Shown: positions 45,185-57,458 of the stretch, piece by piece
Layout of the letters: each line of letters starts with the position of its first letter
Position numbering within the stretch: position 1 is the first letter of the stretch
Source: Azolla caroliniana
Taxonomy: Eukaryota; Polypodiophyta
NCBI GenBank assembly: GCA_043228905.1
Contig: JBHGNT010000007.1
Span: 1,302,001-1,366,000, forward strand
Direction of reading: 5' to 3'
DNA: 64,000 nucleotides
The notes under the pieces: generated by a model
Seen by the model: the letters and a program-made list of their open reading frames with translations, nothing else
What the model was told of the DNA's origin: nothing
Database searches by the model: none
Made by a program: the position numbers and the translations under genes

Positions 45185-46206
45185 ATACCTTATACCACAC
45201 CTATTAGAAAATAGTTTTTCATTAGTGAAATGATTTAGTTGATGCAATCTTCCAAACTAATTCAATAAGAACAACCTCCCAAGATTAGGGCATATAACAA
45301 GAATCTTGATAACGTTGAAACGTCAATGGCTCGCCCCTTTAAAATGTTGGAATATCACTTAAAAACATCATTGGTTGGGATATCTCAAGGAGGATTCTTA
45401 CCGCTAGGAAGATGCCTTAAAACCATGTCCACCTCATCTATCGTGAAATTTGCATCTAATTCATGACGAAGGGGGATGTGCACAATACATCCAACCCATC
45501 ATAATATTTTTGGTATGTTCTAATTACCTCATTACTTATGTATAATTATGGTCCAAGCAACTCCATACGTGCTAGAATTAGGTTTAGTAAATTCATTCAT
45601 TGATTTCCCTTACTCTGAAGCTACAATTTTGAAATAGGGCATCTTTGTAACATGTTTGGATAATGTTCTTTCATCCATAACCACCACAATATTGGACATT
45701 CCAAAATCTCTCCCAAACCCTTCATTAGGGACCTCCATAGACAAAGGTGCATGATGTTAGGATTCAACCATAAAGTGGCCCATTCACTGCATCCAAAGGA
45801 ATGACCCACTAATGTCTCCTAAGTTTATTAAAACAAAGTCATTTCATACAAATTGTAATCACATGCATCCATCATGTATTCATATAACAAAGTGCTTTGT
45901 TGGCTGGCCAATGGTAAGAACATAAGTACAATCACTCTCATTAGTACAATTTTATCGTTTAATTGATAACGTTCTCGTGATTAGGTGAGCTTGTTCACTC
46001 TAGTAGCATGTTGACATTGGTTGGCACCCTCTCTAACCCATATTACCAATTATGGAGTGTTCGCCCACAAGATCCCCATAGCCATGAGTCAACGAGGTAT
46101 ATTCTCCTAGAATGCTTGGTAAGTAAGAATTACCATTTTACTTGTCTTTTGGTGTTCATGCCAAGGACTCGATGTTAATGGGGTGGAGGGTGGAACCTAG
46201 AATGGC
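45185..46206. other. Intergenic, no feature seen
   Basis: AT-rich sequence downstream of element 3. I see no gene, repeat or RNA in it. Confidence 0.4.
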
Positions 46207-46268
46207 TCCACCCCCCTCCCAAGGGGGTTGAGAGAGAGAGAGAGAATGGCTCTACCCCCCTCTCAAGG

Positions 46269-46320
<52 letters not shown>
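46207..46320. repeat. Duplicated C-rich/G-rich hairpin motif and (GA)n microsatellite
   Basis: Two direct copies of 'atggct(c/a)c/taccccc...gggggttgaga' start near 46204 and 46245. Each contains the inverted repeat ACCCCC/GGGGGT. The second runs into about 45 bp of pure GA ending at 46320, directly before the SINE array. Confidence 0.8.
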
Positions 46321-46323
<3 letters not shown>

Positions 46324-46429
46324 ATATGGATGTAACTCAGTTGGTAAGGTTTCCCAGTGGAGACCAGGTGGTCATGGGTTCAACCCCTACATTCCACAGT
46401 GGCATCTAGTGAATTAAGAGATATGTATA
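46321..46429 (+). mobile_element. tRNA-derived SINE-like unit, array copy 1
   Basis: Starts CCCATATGGATGTAACTCAG; the A box is slightly changed (TAACTCAGTTGG). The B box GGTTCAACCCC is intact. GGATGTA near the start can pair with TACATTC near the end of the tRNA-like part. It ends ATATGTATAG, then GA repeat. Confidence 0.8.
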
Positions 46430-46438
46430 GAGAGAGAG

Positions 46439-46549
46439 CCCAAATCGATGTAGCTCAGTTGGTAAGGTTGCCCAGTGGAGACCAGGTGGTCATGGGTTCA
46501 ACCCCTACATTCCACAGTGGCATCTAGTGAATTAAGAGATATGTATGGA
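46439..46549 (+). mobile_element. tRNA-derived SINE-like unit, array copy 2
   Basis: A box TAGCTCAGTTGG at 46451-46462 and B box GGTTCAACCCC at 46495-46505, spaced as in tRNA promoters. The 5' part (GATGTAGCTCAG) resembles tRNA-Ala. A non-tRNA tail follows (CACAGTGGCATCTAGTGAA to ATGTATGGA). Confidence 0.85.
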
Positions 46550-46566
46550 GAGAGAGAGAGAGAGAG

Positions 46567-46677
46567 CCCAAATCGATGTAGCTCAGTTGGTAAGGTTGCC
46601 CAATGGAGACCAGGTGGTCATGGGTTCAACCCCTACATTCCACAGTTGCATCTAGTGAATTAAGAGATATGTATGGA
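46567..46677 (+). mobile_element. tRNA-derived SINE-like unit, array copy 3
   Basis: Nearly identical to copy 2 (CCCAATGG for CCCAGTGG; CAGTTGC for CAGTGGC), separated from it by a GA run. Spacing between units is 118 and 128 bp. Confidence 0.85.
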
Positions 46678-46699
46678 GTATATAATAGAGAGGTGAGTA

Positions 46700-46770
46700 A
46701 AGTTGGGTTTCGAACCGAAGACATAGTTGTTGACTTGTAGTGTAACAACTTACCAATAGGGTAAGCTAAT
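46700..46770 (-). mobile_element. Second SINE-like copy with Pol III-type boxes
   Basis: On the minus strand a strong B-box-like GGTTCGAAACC (46706-46716) is preceded by TAGCTTACCCTATTGGTAAG, a degenerate D-arm/A-box region. It differs in sequence from the adjacent array, so it is probably a different tRNA-derived family. Confidence 0.5.
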
Positions 46771-48183
<1,413 letters not shown>

Positions 48184-48364
48184 GTATTAACGTCTTCTAA
48201 GGCCAAATTTGGCCCATGAGACAATTGGTTTACAACAATAGAGTATTTATCCAGTCATCATAACTAAAATAAAATTAAGTAAAAAAATACAACTTAAACT
48301 AAAAGAGTTCTAGTAGTGTACAATATGTAGTATACTCGAAAGTGACTATACACTAAGCCTAATT

Positions 48365-50134
48365 TTATTTCCACCCAAGCCTCTCGAAAAGAAGTGGGGG
48401 GTCAAAGGGTCTTGATGTGGGTTCCAATGTAGAGAGTGCCCTAGCCATGGCTTCTAGGCGGTGTAGCTCACGTTCCCTTATTTTCAATATTGCTTCCACA
48501 TCACGTCGAGTTGCTTTGAAACCCGGCACCCGAGGACGTCTGGTTCTTCTCTGGTTTTCTGCCTCATCAATGGAAAGGCCGAGTGGTGCAAGTGTGTCGG
48601 CATTCGTTGTCTCCTCAGGTTCCTGAAAAACTGCATTTGTTACATGTTCGTGATCATTAGCAACATTATTGTCAACATTTTGTAATTTATTCTCTCTGTG
48701 TTGTTTTAGCTCTAGAATGTATTTGCCTAATTTCTTTATATCTAGAGTATCTAATAGTTTGGGGAGGGTGGGAGACGGACCAAGTATGTCTTGGTATTTT
48801 GCCCTTATCTCGGCATAGGTTGGACACTTGCATGTAAAGTGGTACTCATCCTCTATCTCTATGTGACATAACCTACATATCCTTTCCTCCCTAGGGACTC
48901 CACTAGTACGGCCATTTTCAATCTCAAGTTGGTGAGATGATATTCTAAGTTGTCCAATGGCAACCCTTAGTGCATGTGGTAAGAATACATCTAGATATTT
49001 TGGCCGCGTGATAAAACCTAACTCAGAGAAGTGCATGAAGTGTTTCTTATAGTACGACATTTTAGATGGGAGTGGCTCTAGTGGGGTGATCCATTTACAC
49101 CGAGTGTAAATTTGCCATATTTCTTGGCGTATTACTTTATTGCGGTTCTCATGAGAGATTAAGGTGTTATCACTCGTGTGGTTGTACCTAAGGGGAGGTA
49201 GGTTATTAATGTCTAGACCATTCGCAAGAAGCCAAGTCACCATCATGCCATACCATGAGCTAGTATAGCCAGACTCATACAATGATCGAGAGGCCTTAAA
49301 GGCTTGATGAGATATTCCATCATGTGGTTGGCTATGTATCCTATCAATAAAGACTACAAGTTGAAAAAGTGCCTCTACTAGCATTGGGGGTAACGTGAAC
49401 TCGGCCCTAATAATGTCATGTGGTACAGTCGATTTGCTTCGGAGTTGGCGTGATAGCATCATCACCAATGGTCTCTCTAATTGCGTCCACATGAAGGATG
49501 GTAATCCTGGAGCCCAAACCGTTGATGCATACATGAGGGAGGGGGTCACTAATGAGTCAAAGAGCCACCCTTTAGTCCGTGGCTCTTGAAAGTGTGCTTG
49601 GTGGCATTGTCTCTCTAGGAGTGAGAGGGATGCATGTCCTCTCGTGAGTCTATCCTTCACTGCCTGTGTCATCGAAAATTTACCTGAGTGGGCACTAAAA
49701 GTGACTCCGAGATAGACGTACGATCCAACCACCTCGACTGGGCTATGGGAGATAGTTAGGTGACACTTAGCTCTAACTTGGGCTGATGTGTGGAAGATAA
49801 GGACTTTCGTTTTCCCTAGATTCACTACCAATCCTCGTTGTACACAAAAGTCATCTAAGGCATTAAGGTGCCTCTGTAGGTTGTGTTCGGATTCAGAGAG
49901 CAAAACTATGTCATCCGCATAGAGCAAGATACGAACCTGCGTATTCCCAAGGACCACTCCGGTGCCTCCCTCACGAGCAATAAAATCTGTGATCTCATCA
50001 ATGTAGATCCCAAAAAGCGTCGGTGATAGGGGGCAACCTTGTTTTACACCAATAGTGCTAGTGAAACGATTGGATAGGCCACCTGGGCATCGGACACACC
50101 CGGACACTTGTTCATATAGTGCGTAGATGCCCAT
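48365..50134 (-). pseudogene. LINE ORF2, C-terminal half: reverse transcriptase core to zinc-knuckle end
   Basis: Open for 589 codons. It carries RT motifs TIGVKQGCPLSPTLFGIYID and LLYADDIVLLSE (the catalytic YADD) and VNLGKTKVLIF. A long thumb/connection region follows, then a C-terminal C-C-H-C type finger (CRLCHIEIEDEYHFTCKCP). It is out of frame with the endonuclease half by a single shift near 50140. Otherwise it is undamaged, so the element is fairly young. Confidence 0.9.
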
Positions 50135-52095
50135 ACCATATCATCTGGTATCCTCAAGCTTTTAAGTCTATCAAACAACCGCTCTCTAGGGACTGTGCCA
50201 AAGGCTTTGCGGAAGTCCACAAAACAACAATATAATTTCTTCTTGCGAGCCTTAGTTTGGTCAATTAGACATCTAAGTGTGAAGATGTGATTAATAGTGG
50301 GGAAGGCTCGTCTAAAGCCAGCTTGTTCAGGTGCACGAAGGTTTAGGGTCTCCATGTAGTCGCTAAGCTCTGCTTCCATTACTACACCATATAACTTAGC
50401 AAGGGTATGGCCTATCATAATGGTCCTATATGTATTTGGGTCCATGGGGTCCCCCCCTTTATGTATGGGGGCCACTGTATTCATAGTCCACTGTGGTGGA
50501 AAACCCTCCGCAAGGGCACGATTGAATATTAGAGTTAGCAAGGGAGCTAGGCACTCTCTCGCATATATAATGTGTTCTGCTCGCAATCTTGTGTGGTCCA
50601 TGGACTTCCTATGTTGTAATTTCTTTATGACCTTCATGACCCTAGAGGTCGTGAAAAGTGTCCCCATGGTAGGCCGGGGTGTGGAAGGCATTGGAAAAGG
50701 TGGTTGTTTTGGGATTTGGTAAAGTCTCTCTGTATATGTGTGCCAAGTTTCGGGATCTTCGATGGGTGTTTGTGGTCTTGGCTCCCGTAGTCTCTTCCAT
50801 GCCATGGCGCAATCGCTACTCATGAGCATATGGTAGAGTTCCCAGTATTGGGATGCCTCCCACGCTCGTCTCTTACGACGTGTCATCTTACGCATTTCTT
50901 TGCAAGCTTGTATGGAGGTAATACTACCATTGAGTTGCGATACTGTAAGTTGTCTATGTAGGTCCCTACAATCCTCGTCATACCATTTATTTTGTGGCAT
51001 TGATCTTGATCTACCTTGATTTGAGTGTTTTGTATATGGGAAACTGCTAGCTGCTGCGGAGTGAAGGATGTGTGTGAGTTTTGTACTAAGGCTTTCTAAC
51101 GGTAGGGAGGGATCAATGGAGGGGAGATGGGCCTGAACATGTTGAGAGTATATGTCAGAGAGCTCATGTGTGAAATGTATTGTGGTGTGATGGCATGGTT
51201 GACTAGACTTGGTGACCTTAGAGATATCACATTTTAGCTCGAAGTATAAGAAACTATGGTCTGCGCCAATAGGGCATGGGGCCACTCGGAAGGAGTTAAT
51301 CATGTGGGTAGCTTCAGGGCGCCCTATTAGATAGTCAATTGTGCTTTCCCCTCCTCCATGTGGGAAACATGTGAGCTCTTCCGAGCCCGGCCACTTAGCT
51401 AAACCATTATATATGACCATCTGGTGCCGACTGCCAAGTTCGAGCAGATGATGGCCAAAGCTCGTGGTGTCCGCACCTTGATCCTTTGATCTACATGTGG
51501 TGCCTATGTCTAAAGGATCAACATTTACCATTTCTAGGTTTCTATTCATCTGAAATACTGTGCATTGTCGGGATTGGGTTCTCGCATTGAAGTCTCCTAC
51601 AAGAAATACTTCTCCTTGGGAAGAATATCGGATTATGTCATCCGATAGGGGTTCGTATGGAGAAAGCCCATGTGGCATTCCTTCATCGACTAATCTCGTC
51701 AAGCCACTAATATTATAACGGGATCCTTTTGGGGGAAAGTAACAAATGGCGAAAAATACTGCATGGTCTTTGCTTGTGGAGACTTTCACCCACATAAAAC
51801 GAGCTTCTGGGTCTATCTTCATTATTTCTATCCTATTATGTAGCTCTCTACGAAATAGTATCGCGACACCTCCAGATCCCCTAGTAGTGTGTCGACGTGA
51901 GGTTTGTCTAAAAGCAGACTCCCAGCGGAATCCTTCGACCCGTGGGAGTCCTCTATTTGGGCTCTGATGTGTTTCTACCAAGAAAAGTATATCAAATACC
52001 TTTAGTATCTCCTCTAGGCGGCCGGGGTGTGCCCAGAGTGCGCCATTACAATTCCATAGGGTCATCCTAAGTGCATTTTCTGTCACATGGGCCAC
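50135..52095 (-). pseudogene. LINE ORF2, N-terminal half: endonuclease and start of reverse transcriptase
   Basis: Apurinic-type endonuclease motifs include TLWNCNGALW, LFLVETHQ, GGVAILFRR, VGDFNAR and an SFRVAPCPIGADHS end with the catalytic His. RT begins with APIHKGGDP and NTYRTIMIGHTLAKL, and the first catalytic Asp is in CCFVDFRKAFGTVPRERLF. The frame is open from 52095 (GTG); the first ATG is at 52065 (MTLWNCNG). The frame leaves the RT at the shift near 50140. Confidence 0.9.
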
Positions 52096-52131
52096 ACGCC
52101 GTCAGTTAGTAGTGCGATCATTTATGATCAC

Positions 52132-52505
52132 TCACCCGTCTCGGTAAAAGGCGTGATGGCCTTCTTTACGAGCTTGCATAACTCGTGGCATACAACTCTT
52201 GCGATGCTCAATTTGCATCTTAGTGAGGTCTTCATCGAGATAGATGGGGTCCCCATCCATTCCTCGAAGGATTGGTCTCTTCTTAAAGAAAGTGATTCTA
52301 GAGTCTAAGTCTTTAAATTGAAGGACTAAGGCTCTCTTCCTAGTTGTGTCACGCCCGGCCCTCCATGCTTTGGTGATAGGTAGGGCCTCTGTGTACCAAG
52401 TGTTTGTGCGTCCTCATTTGGGGATGCACCTTCCTTGAGCCCAGTGACACGTACATTTAAGCGTCGGGCCTGACGCATTTTCTCTTCTTCAAGGGTGGTA
52501 TTAAC
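52132..52505 (-). pseudogene. LINE ORF1 remnant (nucleic-acid-binding protein)
   Basis: Two frames joined by a shift near 52330-52430. The first has KMRQARRLNVRVTGLKEG, the RRM-like start of plant L1 ORF1. The second has RKRALVLQFKDLDSRITFFK, IYLDEDLTKMQIEHRKSCMP and ARKEGHHAFYRDG before a stop at 52132. The coiled-coil N-terminus is missing. Confidence 0.75.
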
Positions 52506-52512
52506 AATATTT

Positions 52513-53440
52513 TCATCTTTTATTACATGTGAAAGTGAGAAGCGACTCTCGATGTTCAAGAACTTTACCAATGAATGTTGCAATCGAGAGTGCACATTGT
52601 GGTTGTGAGAGAAATTCATGCAACGATTGGGCTTGGTCGAAGATGTGTGAAAAGCATGGTCGAATATGATCAAAGGTAGAGTATTGTATCAAAGTGTGAT
52701 ACTCAGACTCTTGAACTTGTTTAGGGCAAAGTGTGCATAGTCGACCACTCTCACCACTTGTGCCCCAACACCCCATCTCACATCACAATGCATGTTAGCT
52801 AAGTCGCATGAAAGCAGTGGTTCGAATAGAAGACAACGGAATAGGCTCTAACATGTATCGATGTGTACGATTTCCCCGTTCCGCAAAGAATATGGTTTTG
52901 TAGTTAGCTGCAACATGTGTAGTATAATGTATGAAGCGTAAGCCTCCACATTTTCCCCATGTCATGATACATTGGCATTGCAAAAATGCCTCATTTACAA
53001 AGGAATCTAGCGATGCATCATGAAGCAAATGTGCATCCCATCTCCTTAACTATTTTTTCATATCTTGCATCTAACCGGAACACAAAATTTTGCTTTTGTG
53101 TGTCTCTTTGGATCTTTTTGCTTGCTTCCCATGCGATTCTAAGAAGTCGATGTGAGGGACTTTTTTGAACCTTAAGCATGTATTCAACAACCCTTTCCAT
53201 GGCCAAGATCTCAATGGGAAGTGATCCCGTCTTAAGGAGGAGGAGGATGTATGACATTTATTTCTTAACTTGTAGAAACATTGTAAGAAAATGTTTTTGG
53301 ACATTTTCAAACTCTTTCCAAGTAGATTTAGGGATGCTACCACCCCATACTTCCACCCCATAGAGAAACACCGGTGTCACCAAAGTGTCGAAAAGGTAAG
53401 TGGATGCATTAGAATGTTGAAATGCATTCTCACATGGCAA
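52513..53440 (-). pseudogene. Degenerate C-terminal fragment of a second, different LINE ORF2
   Basis: Pieces in three frames read in order on the minus strand: TLVTPVFLYGVEVWGGSIPK with KEFENVQKHFLTMFL, then LPIEILAMERVVEYMLK and RLLRIAWEASKK, then CTLCPKQVQESEYHTLIQYS with FSHIFDQAQSLHEFL. These match the thumb-to-finger end of plant LINE RTs but differ from the adjacent LINE. The fragment ends where the neighbour's ORF1 begins. Confidence 0.75.
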
Positions 53441-56400
53441 GTGTGGATGCTAGTTCATGTGGGGGGGTAATTTCTTTGTGTGAGTATTTAACTTTTATGA
53501 TGGCACCAATGAATGTCCCTCTCCCTATGTAGGGAGGGAGGGCAACAATACTATAATGGTGGTTTCTACATACAATTTAGCAAATTGAGTTGTTTGCAAA
53601 AAGGGAAAAAAGAGAATCTTATGAATTTTTTCTTTGGTGAGATGTTCATCTTGCATATTGACAATTCAACATGTCCCATGACCCATTTAGTGATGATGTC
53701 ACTTAGTTGTAGTACCATTATAGTGTTTTTAGCACACGTTTATGAATATAATTCTATAATATTCTCAAATAAAAATAAAGAGAATCTTATGAATGAGCCG
53801 TAGAGACAAAATGGGACATGTGTAGTGAAATCTACAAGAAGAATAAAGATAAAATTATAAACTTTTTACTTCTTCTTCATCGCTTTTCGTTTTGGAGCTA
53901 GAGCTCTCTCACACACACACATTAAGCTTTGACCCTCTTCTCTGATTTTGAGCTTAAGCCTCAAGCATTCATCTTGAGTGCCTAGGCTCCATCTTATCAT
54001 AAGAGCTTGTTTGGCCTAAACAATTTGTATGATAATTGAGGTGTAGACTTTCTCGATTTCTCATTTGCCATTAGTGAATTAAGTGATTCATTTATGGCTA
54101 GATAAATTAAGTCCCGATTGCACTTGTTTATTGATATTTGTGTTAGAGAGTAAGAGTGAGGAGAGGATTAGAGAGTTCTCCTATGAGAACTAATCCCTTG
54201 GTGTGATCAAAAGGGATTGGTACTCTCTCTTGCCCAACTCGCCATTCAACCGACATGATGATCAATGAGGTTCTAACCTTGTCATGTTTAATCCCAAGTA
54301 TGATTACCCTATTATTTAAAAACAATTGTGTAAATGATGAAGTATCACATAATCTCAAGGAGCCTCCAAAGGCATTGAAGAATTTGCTATGTTCACTAAC
54401 AATGAGGTAATCAAAGTAGTTGGAGAGGCACATGAGACCAAGAGTGTTAGAAGAAAAGACACCATACAATGTGAAACCACCAAGAACTCGTTAATGCTCT
54501 TGAATGTAGATGAAGTTGTAGTTGACCTTTGTAAATAACCTAATAAAGTAAAACTTTGAACCCGCAACATTCTATCAATAGCATTTTCTCTAGATATTCC
54601 ATTCCAACACGAATACGAGTGAGAAGGGATACACATGCACCCACATATCATTTCACACATAACTTGTGTATTACACTAATGGGTTAGAGATAGCTTGAAT
54701 GTTCACAAGATCAAACATGGATACATCAAATATTATTACATAAAACTCTCTAGGTGTGCCCAAGCACATGCCAAAGTTGGTGAAAACAATCAAGTAGCAT
54801 TTTTGTTCAATGCAAAAGTTTGCATAAAAATTATTTAAAAACAGCAAGACACTCAAGACATATATTTGTTTTGAAATGCTTGCAAGACAAAATTAATACT
54901 TGACAAGTTTTAGCATATGACGGCCATGAATTGTTGTTCTTTCATCATAGAAGGCCCTTTTCCATGTTGACAAGGCATTTCAACTTTATTAGATTCTACA
55001 ATTCTTTTGTTCTTGAGGTAAATGAGAGTGTTTTCATAAGTTACCCAAAACTTTGCACATGTACTGCTAAGAGAACTTGGATCTTATCCTTCTTTATAGA
55101 ATACTTCAAAATTTCACAATTTCCATTTCTTATGAGTCATGACAATAGAATATATCTCCCAGTTCAATTAAAGGAAGAGCCTTAGTGACCCTCCCATATC
55201 TATACGACAACAAGTAGCAGTTTCTTCTTTGGTAATGAGTCATGACTTCTTGCTCATATCTCATAATGCTCCATTTTTATTGGTGGGAATTGATTGAACA
55301 ACTCTCTCAACAATTGATTTTAAAAAACATGGAATAAACCTTAATAAACAAGGCAATATGTTAAATACTTGTAATGATACTTTCGTGCATCAACAATTGG
55401 AATTGCAATTATTGAACTTTTATTAATGTATTAACAAATGCATACTTTGAATTTGAATGATTCACTCACAAGATACATCAACCTAATGATTCACTTAGAC
55501 AATGACACCTCAATGGTAGAATTTTAGAAAGAGCTTTGCGCTTTATCCCAACATCATCCGGAATTAACTCAAATTGGAAGAGACCGTCCTAAATAAGTTC
55601 ATCATATGACCAAATGGTCATGGACATTAACAAATAAATCTTGCGAGTTTGAAGTCTGAATCAACTATACACAGAGCACATGATTGAGATAGAGGATGCA
55701 TGCAAGTTTACACATTTCCCTACCTTATGACAACCATCAATTTACATCTCTTTTTCATCCTTGAATGGCCATGAAATTTGTCTCTATGACTTCATCTAGT
55801 CATTGCATGAGCATTCTACCCCCAAAACAGGACATTGCATGTCTATTTCCAACTTTGTAGTGGAGTTCATGGTCTTTATATCTCCCTTGAATGCTTCAAA
55901 CTATGTCCCAACTATATAGATCTAAGCTAAAGGTACAATATAGCTAGCGCGAGTTGTGGCTATCTCATTGAGTTTCGATAAACAATTCAAGAAAGCATTT
56001 AGACATGATGCCCATCGTATGCTCTAAAGAGCGAAAAAAAGGGCACATGAAGCGCTTCTCATTAACAAGAAACTGGTGAGTTAAAATGTTTTGGTAGTAA
56101 GAAAGAAAAGGTGTCAAAGAATACATATTAGGAGACATAAATATTGTACAAAAAGGTTGGATATTATTACATCATCCAAAAATTCAATTAATTGGAGTAG
56201 GTAGACAAATGTGGACCTTCTTGAAACTTCACTTTATTGGTAAGAGCTTGCACAACTTTTGGGCCCAGTGTGCACAAAATTACCACACATTGGCTAGGCC
56301 ATGTGAAGTTACTCGCACCTTTATCCAAGAATCCTTACATGTCGATGGCATTCTCGAACAACTTCAATGAGGCAAGGCGTACATTATAGGTTTGGAATGG

Positions 56401-57311
56401 ACGAGTGTTTGATTTGGAGGGGGAATTTGAGGAAGGAGCTCATAGACCAGGGCATTACGGATTCTAGTCATCTCTTTGGTGCCATGCCAAGCAGACGTTG
56501 AATCACATGGATAAGGCGGCGGAAAAAGAAGGCAACCATGTGAACCTTGTGGGCTTTGGGGTTTCGAAATATGTTAGATACATTTGTTAGTGGAGTGTGC
56601 ATGTATGCATGTAATGTATGTAATGTATGTAATGTATGTGTGTATGTGATGTATGTGTGTATGTGATTTATGTATGTATGTATGTAATGTATGTGTGTAT
56701 GCGATGTATGCGATGCATGTTTGTATGTATGTATGTATGTATGTATGTGATGTATATAGGTATGTAATGTATGTATGTGGATTGGATGGATGTATGTATG
56801 TGAAGGAGGCACATTATCCATGTGAGAACGAAAGGAAGAAGACTTGTGATTATCTAAATAAAGCTTTTGTGGATTCTTCTGCACCGTCCAACCATGGAAA
56901 ATGACAGATTATGTGGTAAGCTCAACTCAGACCATTTCTTCCTTTTTCTTTTGTGGTCACACGTCAAATTTCTCTTTTTTTATCATCAGACACAGCACAG
57001 GAAAGCCTAGAGTCCTCACAAATAAGAATGGACCCATCAAAGAGAAGCATAAACCCATCATACATATGCCCTTTTCTTCTTCCGGAGGACCAAGTTGTGG
57101 TCTCAATACGTGGCTCATATTCACAGTAATGGGCATGTTTGCTTGACCTAATTTAGGTATTTCTTTTCGTTTTCATGATGATCAAGTTCTGGCCTTATGG
57201 GCATATGAAGAGCCCTGTTATTTTTTGTGTTTGTTCGATCTTGATTTAGGCATGTTTTATTTTCTGCTCTTCACAAGACCAAGTTTTTTGTCTCAAATAT
57301 TTGGTTTTTTC
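53441..57311. other. AT-rich intergenic region
   Basis: No gene supported. Open frames at 54143-54660 (minus) and 54931-55185 (plus) lack recognisable domains. A TATG-rich minisatellite occupies about 56598-56805. Confidence 0.45.
56598..56805. repeat. (ATGT)n-rich imperfect microsatellite
   Basis: About 200 bp of 'atgtatgt' interleaved with 'aatgtatgta', 'gtgtatgtg' and 'gatgtatg'. Frames of Cys/Met/Val/Tyr or Thr/His/Ile on either strand are products of this repeat. Confidence 0.85.
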
Positions 57312-57319
57312 TATATAAA
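57312..57319 (+). promoter_or_regulatory. TATA box of the RING-H2 gene
   Basis: TATATAAA 140 bp upstream of the predicted start codon at 57459, compatible with a 5'UTR of about 100 bp and no upstream coding exon. Confidence 0.55.
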
Positions 57320-57458
57320 CGAACGTATGAATATGTCCTCTGTTTTTTACCTGATTTCTTATACACACTACTATGCATAAAAAGGGTACTCTGTTTGGCC
57401 TTGATTTCCTTTAAATTTGCCATAATTCTCCGGTTTCCTGATATTTTCATCTTAAAGT

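Noticed and set aside
46439-46549. Functional tRNA gene
   Set aside because: A and B boxes are good but the cloverleaf cannot be completed cleanly: the T-arm 3' side and acceptor 3' side overlap, and no clear anticodon arm is visible. A SINE fits better.
46321-46677. CRISPR-like array (direct repeats of about 110 bp with short spacers)
   Set aside because: Units are long, carry Pol III boxes and are separated by GA microsatellite, in a plant nuclear context. A dispersed copy exists elsewhere.
54143-54660. Minus-strand frames of about 100 codons as a possible retroelement fragment
   Set aside because: I could not find any diagnostic RT, integrase or gag motif; similarity was only impressionistic.
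56468-56904. Cys/Met/Val/Tyr-rich and Thr/His/Ile-rich frames on both strands
   Set aside because: Compositional products of the ATGT microsatellite.
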